From the NCBI RefSeq assembly GCF_947492645.1, contig NZ_CANLMZ010000001.1, positions 310,001 through 374,000 of the forward strand: DNA of 64,000 bases. The letters are read 5' to 3'. Of the stretch, positions 59,971 through 64,000 are shown piece by piece. This stretch comes from an uncultured Pontibacter sp. GTDB lineage: Bacteria > Bacteroidota > Bacteroidia > Cytophagales > Hymenobacteraceae. A model generated the notes under the pieces. That model did not search any database. It was not told where the DNA came from and worked only from the letters and a program-made list of their open reading frames with translations. The position numbers and the translations under genes were made by a program. Each line of letters opens with the position of its first letter. Within the stretch, counting starts at the first letter, position 1.

Positions 59971-60690
59971 ATGAAGATCTCGAAATTCTACGCAACCCCT
60001 CTTGTGATCACCTTGTTGCTTATGCTGGTTAACCTGCCGCTTATGGCACAACAACTTAAAGGCAATGGCAACATGCAAACTCAAAACAGAAATGTATCAG
60101 GCTTTACAGGCATTGATGTAAGCGGAGGCTTTTCTGTAGAGGTTACGCAGGGCAACAACGAAAGCCTGAAACTGGAAGCAGAAGAAAACCTGCTAGACAA
60201 CATTAAAACAGAAGTAAGAAACGGTGTGTTGCACATTTACAACGACAAGAGCCTGTCTTCTACAAAAGGAATGAAAGCTTACATCACCGTGAAAGAACTG
60301 AACAAAATAGATATCAGCGGCGGCGTAAAGGTGGTAGGTAAGTCTACGTTCAGAACCAACACCATGGCGCTGGACATGAGCGGAGGCTCTAAGGTAACGT
60401 TAGCTGTAGATGCCAAGCAGGTGAAAACCGATATGAGCGGCGCCAGCAAAGTAGAACTTAGCGGCAAAACAGATGAGCTTAGAATGGAGATGTCCGGGGC
60501 TTCCAATGTAGATGCTTCCGGGCTTGTAGCAAAAGATGTAAGAGTAGGAGCCAGCGGTGCCAGTAAGGTTAAAGTGCATGCTGATAAAACGCTTCACATA
60601 GATGCCTCTGGTGCATCGGCAGTATACTACAAAGGCACGCCAAGCATTACATCAGAGACTTCGGCGGCAGCCAAAATTTCAAGATTGTAA
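59971..60690 (+). CDS. Head GIN domain (DUF2807) secreted protein
   Basis: A 239-residue protein with a signal peptide ending PLMAQ (about residue 26). The mature part is a beta-helix built from repeated short turns: SGFTGIDVSGGFSVEVTQGN, IDISGGVKVVG, LDMSGGSKVTLAV, TDMSGASKVELSG, MEMSGASNVDASG, VGASGASKVKVHA, IDASGASAVYY. The regular DxSGaSxV period of about 16-18 residues marks DUF2807 (head GIN). The family has no known enzyme activity; it may be a surface or adhesive protein. A terminator follows. Confidence 0.92.
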   Translation: MKISKFYATPLVITLLLMLVNLPLMAQQLKGNGNMQTQNRNVSGFTGIDVSGGFSVEVTQGNNESLKLEAEENLLDNIKTEVRNGVLHIYNDKSLSSTKGMKAYITVKELNKIDISGGVKVVGKSTFRTNTMALDMSGGSKVTLAVDAKQVKTDMSGASKVELSGKTDELRMEMSGASNVDASGLVAKDVRVGASGASKVKVHADKTLHIDASGASAVYYKGTPSITSETSAAAKISRL

Positions 60691-60715
60691 AGAGAATACA
60701 ACCACATATCCTAAG

Positions 60716-60746
60716 AAAAGCAGCTCTATTTTAGGGCTGCTTTTTT
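60716..60746 (+). terminator. Terminator of the head GIN gene
   Basis: AAAAGCAGCTCT (60716-60727) pairs with AGGGCTGCTTTT (60733-60744) with one T-G wobble; T run to 60746. Confidence 0.92.
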
Positions 60747-60808
60747 GTTGTAATGCTACACCACCCTTTACCTGAAGCAGCTTGTACAGCTTACATAATA
60801 TACAAAAC

Positions 60809-61075
60809 CTGAGCCAAGCTAAGAAAACAACGTATCACGAAGTGATAAAGAAATAGGCTGAGAAGTATGGCGATGTGCCTGCCGTGATAAAAGGAACAGA
60901 AAACGACGGCAGCGGCGATAGGGTGCTCCGTATCCACTTTCCGGATAAAAGCGATAGCAATGATAATTTTGAGGAGATAGGCTGGAACGAGTTTTTAGAA
61001 GAATTTGACAGTAATAAACATACTTTGCTCCACAACCCAAATGGTAACTTAGATAAACTGGTAAACAGAGATTAA
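60809..61075 (+). pseudogene. Small protein gene interrupted by a stop codon
   Basis: Reading in frame from CTG at 60809 gives SQAKKTTYHEVIKK, then TAG (60854-60856), then AEKYGDVPAVIKGTENDGSG and a further 52 residues to the stop at 61073-61075. In the family I recall (small Bacteroidota proteins with TTDHDxIRKWAEERxGxPAxVKGT and a later WEEFFxxFE block) the position of TAG is a conserved Trp, so a TGG-to-TAG change is likely. The start codon also looks decayed (CTG where ATG is expected). The part from GTG at 60875 (PAVIKGTENDGSG... LDKLVNRD) is still open and could be made alone as 66 residues. Function unknown. Confidence 0.65.
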
Positions 61076-61128
61076 TTTATAAGTATAAAGGCCTGTGCTA
61101 CGCCAGCACAGGCCTTTATACTTATAAA
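61076..61128. terminator. Bidirectional terminator with 24-bp perfect stem
   Basis: Arms 61076-61099 and 61105-61128 are perfectly complementary over 24 bases, loop ACGCC. The arms contain the AAGTATA heptamer on one side and TATACTT on the other. It separates the 60809 gene (+) from the beta-lactamase gene (-), whose stop is at 61140. Confidence 0.92.
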
Positions 61129-61139
61129 TCTTTATGTAA

Positions 61140-61868
61140 TTACTTCTCCTGCTTTTGGAGTAATTCTAAAGTATGACCCAGTAATGCTTGGTTTCCCCAG
61201 GGGCCGTGGCTGGGTATAACCACCTTTGCCTTCGGGAACCGCCGCTGCACATTCCGGATAGCATTAGGCCAACTTTTCAGGTCTGCATCTGCTGTATTGC
61301 CTAAGTTGGTAGCTTGTATATCTTTAACAAGGCATCCTCCAAATAGAATGCTTTGCTGCGGCAAGTATACCACCACGTTATCGGTAGTATGGCCGCCACC
61401 GGGGTAATATACTTCAAATTGCTGCTTGCCAATTGTAAACATTGTATCCGTGGCAAAAATAATATCAGGAGAGCCTAATTTATACTCAGCGGCAAGAACA
61501 GATGTAAGCTTAGAGCTAGCCACCGGGATACCTTGTGCCTGCAGCACGCCAATGCCGCCCATCTTATCATCATGAAAATGTGTTGGTACACATAGCTTCA
61601 CAGGCTGTTTAAGGTTCTCTTTTACCCAAGCCATCAGCTGCTCTGTAGGCTCGCTGCCCCAGCCGGTATCAACCAGTACAGCGCCATCTTTAGTGGAAAC
61701 CACCATACCATGCGACGGCACATTCTGGCCATTATACAGCTTATAAGAAGTATGAATGTATACGTCAGAAGCTATTTTGGTAACTTTTAGCTGCTGCTCC
61801 TGCGCCAGCAAAGTATAAGCTGGCAATAGGAACAGCAGGCAAAGAAAAGACGGCAGTAACTTTCTCAT
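61140..61868 (-). CDS. Subclass B1 metallo-beta-lactamase
   Basis: A 242-residue enzyme with a signal peptide ending TLLAQ (about residue 23). All six B1 zinc ligands are present: THFHDD (H97, H99, D101), GGGHTTDN (H160), FGGCLVKD (C179) and IPSHGPWG (H221). DTGWGSEPTEQ precedes. This is the full set for dizinc hydrolysis of penicillins, cephalosporins and carbapenems. It resembles chromosomal enzymes of Bacteroidota; no mobile element flanks it. The start lies 6 bases past the stop of the upstream M28 peptidase gene, so the two are almost certainly co-transcribed. Which drugs it hydrolyses cannot be read from sequence. Confidence 0.9.
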   Translation of the reverse strand: MRKLLPSFLCLLFLLPAYTLLAQEQQLKVTKIASDVYIHTSYKLYNGQNVPSHGMVVSTKDGAVLVDTGWGSEPTEQLMAWVKENLKQPVKLCVPTHFHDDKMGGIGVLQAQGIPVASSKLTSVLAAEYKLGSPDIIFATDTMFTIGKQQFEVYYPGGGHTTDNVVVYLPQQSILFGGCLVKDIQATNLGNTADADLKSWPNAIRNVQRRFPKAKVVIPSHGPWGNQALLGHTLELLQKQEK

Positions 61869-61874
61869 TTATAC

Positions 61875-63257
61875 TTAGCGTACTGGCACAGGCAATACCG
61901 GCAAGCTGGCATGGCCTGCTGCATCTACAGACTGCACAGCAAAAAAGTAATTGTCTTTAGAGTAGGGCAGGGTAGCTTTGGTATCGGTTACATAAAACTT
62001 CTTCTCCCAATTGGATTCATGCGTTGGGCGCATCAGCACGTAGTAACCTGCCGGTTTGGCTCCTTTGCTTGGGGCCTCCCACTTCAGGTCAGTTTTGTTT
62101 GTAAGGTTAGAGGTGATAACGCCTACTTTTTCGGGTGCAGCAGGTGCCCAACCTAAGCTTGCCATACTTGCCAGGTTAACACCGGCGTTTTTGCGCAGGT
62201 ATTCAAAGTCCATAAATTCTGGCAGGTCACCGTACTGTTTGCCGTCTTCTTTGCGCACATCCTGGTGCTGGTGGTCAAAGTCCTCGTTCATCTCGCTCAT
62301 ACGCACCGCTGAAAAGCCTTGGCGGTTAAAAGGAGTGTGGTCGCCACCACGTAAAAAGCGGTCTGAGCGGTGCACTAGTATTACATCAATCTGGTCTACA
62401 TACTTTTCGCCAACAGTTTCCATGTAGCGGGCAAGGTTGCGGCTAGGGCTGTCGTTTTCGGCACCCAGGGTTTTGCGCAGGCGTGCCTGTTCTTCGGTTT
62501 CGCTGGCCGGTGTGCCTTCACTAAAGATGCGTACTCTGGAGTTGTCGTGAATGCCGGTCTCTGCAGAGTAAGAGTTGCCTACAATGTCGTTGTTCTGCAT
62601 GGCTACCAGGTTCCAGCCTTCTTTCTTGGCGCGCTCTGCCAGGTGTGTAGAACCGTACAGCCCTTGTTCCTCGCCCTGGAAAGCCACGAACATCAGCGTA
62701 GCCGGAAACTTTTTAGAAGCCATAACGCGTGCCATTTCCATCACAATCGCAACACCAGAAGCATCGTCGTTAGCGCCCGGTGCTTTGCTTTTAGCGTCCA
62801 TCACATCAGTTACCCTCGAGTCTAAGTGGCCGCCAACAATAAACACACGGTCATCATTCGGATCGGTGCCTTTAAGTATGGCAATAACGTTGGCCATTTC
62901 GGTATCCTGCGGTACGCGGCGTCCGTCAGCTTTTACTACAAACTTATCCATCTCCACGGTCATGCGGCCGCCAGAGGCTTGTGCATACTTCTCAAATTCG
63001 GATTTTACCCATTCGCGCGCCGCGCCGATGCCTTCCTTTTTGCTGGTAGTGGTGCTCAACGTGTGGCGTGTGCCAAAGCTTACCATTTTGCGCACCAGTT
63101 CTTCCAGGTTTTTAGAGGACAGCTGGTTTACCATCTGTTTGATTTCGTCGTCCTGGCGCACTACTTCCTGTGCTATACTTTGGGAAGGTGTGATAACGTA
63201 TGATCCTGCCAGCAGGGCTGCTACGAACAGTTTTTTAAGGTTGGATTTAGAGATCAT
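61875..63257 (-). CDS. M28-family zinc metallopeptidase, secreted, with C-terminal Fn3-like domain
   Basis: A 460-residue protein with a signal peptide (about 1-30, ending SIAQ). Zinc ligands: VGGHLDSR (His/Asp), GANDDASGVAIVMEMARV (Asp), QGEEQGLYGS (Glu-Glu), DIVGNSYS and RGGDHTPFNRQGFSAVR (His). This is an M28 aminopeptidase/carboxypeptidase of the periplasm or outside. Residues about 375-460 (APEKVGVITSNLTNKTDLKWEAPSKGAKPAGYYVLMRPT... YFFAVQSVDAAGHASLPVLPVPVR) form an Fn3-like domain. It is the first gene of the operon with the beta-lactamase. Confidence 0.93.
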   Translation of the reverse strand: MISKSNLKKLFVAALLAGSYVITPSQSIAQEVVRQDDEIKQMVNQLSSKNLEELVRKMVSFGTRHTLSTTTSKKEGIGAAREWVKSEFEKYAQASGGRMTVEMDKFVVKADGRRVPQDTEMANVIAILKGTDPNDDRVFIVGGHLDSRVTDVMDAKSKAPGANDDASGVAIVMEMARVMASKKFPATLMFVAFQGEEQGLYGSTHLAERAKKEGWNLVAMQNNDIVGNSYSAETGIHDNSRVRIFSEGTPASETEEQARLRKTLGAENDSPSRNLARYMETVGEKYVDQIDVILVHRSDRFLRGGDHTPFNRQGFSAVRMSEMNEDFDHQHQDVRKEDGKQYGDLPEFMDFEYLRKNAGVNLASMASLGWAPAAPEKVGVITSNLTNKTDLKWEAPSKGAKPAGYYVLMRPTHESNWEKKFYVTDTKATLPYSKDNYFFAVQSVDAAGHASLPVLPVPVR

Positions 63258-63785
63258 GTTTAGGTTAGGTATTTGTATAAGTTTTAAATATAATCAAGAA
63301 TCGCTAGAAATCATTGTCTTGACGTTGGTAGAGAATTATGAAAGGGTTTTCTCTTAGTAGCTGTGACTTTTACTGCGGCTGATATTTTTCCTCAGTCTAA
63401 CTTGCGTGCACTTTCATCTTATACTTTGGTGCCCTCAAGGCCGGGAGGCCTCGTCCTCGGGCATCGCGCTGTCTATCTTTCCTTTGCTCATACGTCGCAA
63501 TGCCTCGCTTGCGCTCGTCACCGGAAACCTAGAAGGCGCTCAACCCAAGGACTGGAAAGGACACTTCTTAGCTAGCAGCTGTTGTAACAAGCAGCAAAGT
63601 ATAATTTCCCTCTTGCGAGGGCCAGGTTTATGTTTGTAGGGGCAGGTCGCAACCTGTCCGTGGAATGACAGATGCTACAAAGTATAAACATCAACTAGGG
63701 CAAGGGCCAAAAGCTCCCCTTTGATGGGGTGTAGGGGGATGTTATTTGTTTTTAAGTTAAATCCTGCCTATCCATTAATCCTGAT
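63258..63785. repeat. Gene-free stretch with GC-rich palindromic repeats
   Basis: From about 63424 the composition becomes GC-rich (GGCCGGGAGGCC, then CTCGGGCATCGCG) unlike its surroundings. Three short hairpins follow: CCCTC-TTGC-GAGGG (63608-63621), GGGCAGGT-CGCA-ACCTGTCC (63640-63659, one wobble) and CCCC-TTTGAT-GGGG (63716-63729), then GTGTAGGGGGATG. These look like dispersed intergenic repeats (REP or MITE-like) of the kind common in Bacteroidota. ORFs here of 60-77 codons have no plausible protein character. 63258-63420 is ordinary AT-rich upstream sequence of the M28 gene. Confidence 0.5.
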
Positions 63786-63995
63786 TTAGAACGCCAGCTT
63801 ACAACGCTCGTCCTGCAGCAAGTATAACTCCTCATCCACGCTAAGTATACTTTTGGTGTTGAAGAACTCCATCTGGTAGCGTTGCGAAAACTCTTTGCGT
63901 TTAATGGCTTCCAGAAAGCGTCGGGCATCGTCTCTGGACTCAAGTATGAGGCCGGGTACCTGTGTTGGCTTCTCGTCCTCGTCTTTGGCCACCAT
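63786..63995 (-). CDS. Hypothetical protein, possibly incomplete at the window edge
   Basis: A 69-residue acidic/basic soluble frame: VPGLILESRDDARRFLEAIKRKEFSQRYQMEFFNTKSILSVDEELYLLQDERCKLAF. ATG at 63993-63995; the frame is still open to the right edge, so a longer protein is possible. It is not recognised. Confidence 0.5.
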   Translation of the reverse strand: MVAKDEDEKPTQVPGLILESRDDARRFLEAIKRKEFSQRYQMEFFNTKSILSVDEELYLLQDERCKLAF

Positions 63996-64000
63996 GGTAA

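Noticed and set aside
62575..63357. A 260-codon plus-strand ORF
   Set aside because: It is the antisense shadow of the M28 peptidase gene, whose motifs and codon pattern are convincing; the product is Ser/Ala/Thr rich without any domain.
63363..63639. Two overlapping plus-strand ORFs of 70-77 codons
   Set aside because: They run through the GC-rich repeat patch, have repetitive Arg/Ser/His composition and no signal peptide, domain or start context.
1..64000. tRNA, rRNA, tmRNA, RNase P RNA and CRISPR arrays
   Set aside because: I found no cloverleaf, rRNA core words, conserved tmRNA or RNase P words, or regularly spaced repeats.
1..64000. Insertion sequences, transposase or integrase genes, prophage genes
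   Set aside because: No such protein motifs are present; the DUF4385 and NPCWKGYE motifs are met in phages but stand alone here.

Overview
This window looks like chromosomal DNA of a Bacteroidota bacterium of the order Cytophagales, most likely Hymenobacteraceae (Pontibacter or a close relative). The evidence is as follows: PorP/SprF and GldJ-type proteins of gliding and type IX secretion, DUF4175, AsmA, 'head GIN' and QEGLA-type families, promoters of the form TAnnTTTG, weak Shine-Dalgarno sites and a type 2 isoleucyl-tRNA synthetase. The genus is an inference. I saw no rRNA, tRNA, CRISPR array, prophage or transposase. Most of the window is core genome with small lineage-specific genes between.

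Layout. 0-5.5 kb: the tail of one MsrB, a second MsrB, secreted hypotheticals including a tandem paralog pair, a DgkA-type kinase, a DinB-fold protein and a DUF4382 lipoprotein. 5.7-16 kb: a large AsmA-like protein, PorP/SprF plus GldJ, a creatininase-family protein, a DUF922 protease-like protein, ComF, an AhpD-like protein and exonuclease III. 16-24.8 kb: a plus-strand run of DUF4175, an RsbW-like ATPase, YbeY, MnmG, a methyltransferase and an Ig-like lipoprotein, with a perfect 16-bp parS palindrome just before mnmG. 24.8-25.9 kb: a gene-free AT-rich stretch with clustered DnaA-box-like words, my candidate for oriC. 25.9-35.7 kb: a Kef-type antiporter, DUF4385, a PiT-like membrane protein, glycyl-tRNA synthetase, a 56-aa protein and an RND/MMPL exporter. 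35.7-49.2 kb: ileS with a swapped GIHH signature, lspA, a double ABC ATPase, RNase R, a polyprenyl synthase, a rhomboid, a fasciclin protein and an SLC13 permease. 49.4-57 kb: an ABC exporter, a possible small-RNA locus and a three-gene minus-strand operon (N-formylglutamate amidohydrolase-like, QEGLA/HExxxH metallopeptidase-like, glutathione-synthase-like ATP-grasp). 57-64 kb: a rhomboid fused to a receptor-plug-like tail, small membrane proteins, a nonsense-interrupted small gene, a subclass B1 metallo-beta-lactamase downstream of an M28 peptidase, and GC-rich palindromic repeats.

Two signals cut across the genes. First, the word AAGTATA/TATACTT is extremely frequent on both strands, in genes and between them (14 copies by hand count in the first 5.5 kb, against under 1 expected for uniform composition). 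In genes it often encodes Ile-Leu as ATA-CTT or Ser-Ile as AGT-ATA. Second, convergent genes are separated by unusually long, perfect hairpins of up to 24 bp.

The best candidates for undescribed biology are the iterated heptamer, the amidohydrolase/QEGLA/ATP-grasp operon, the parS plus putative origin region, the GIHH-type IleRS (expected to be highly mupirocin resistant) and the rhomboid-plug fusion. All assignments come from reading the sequence and from memory of the families; no search was run.
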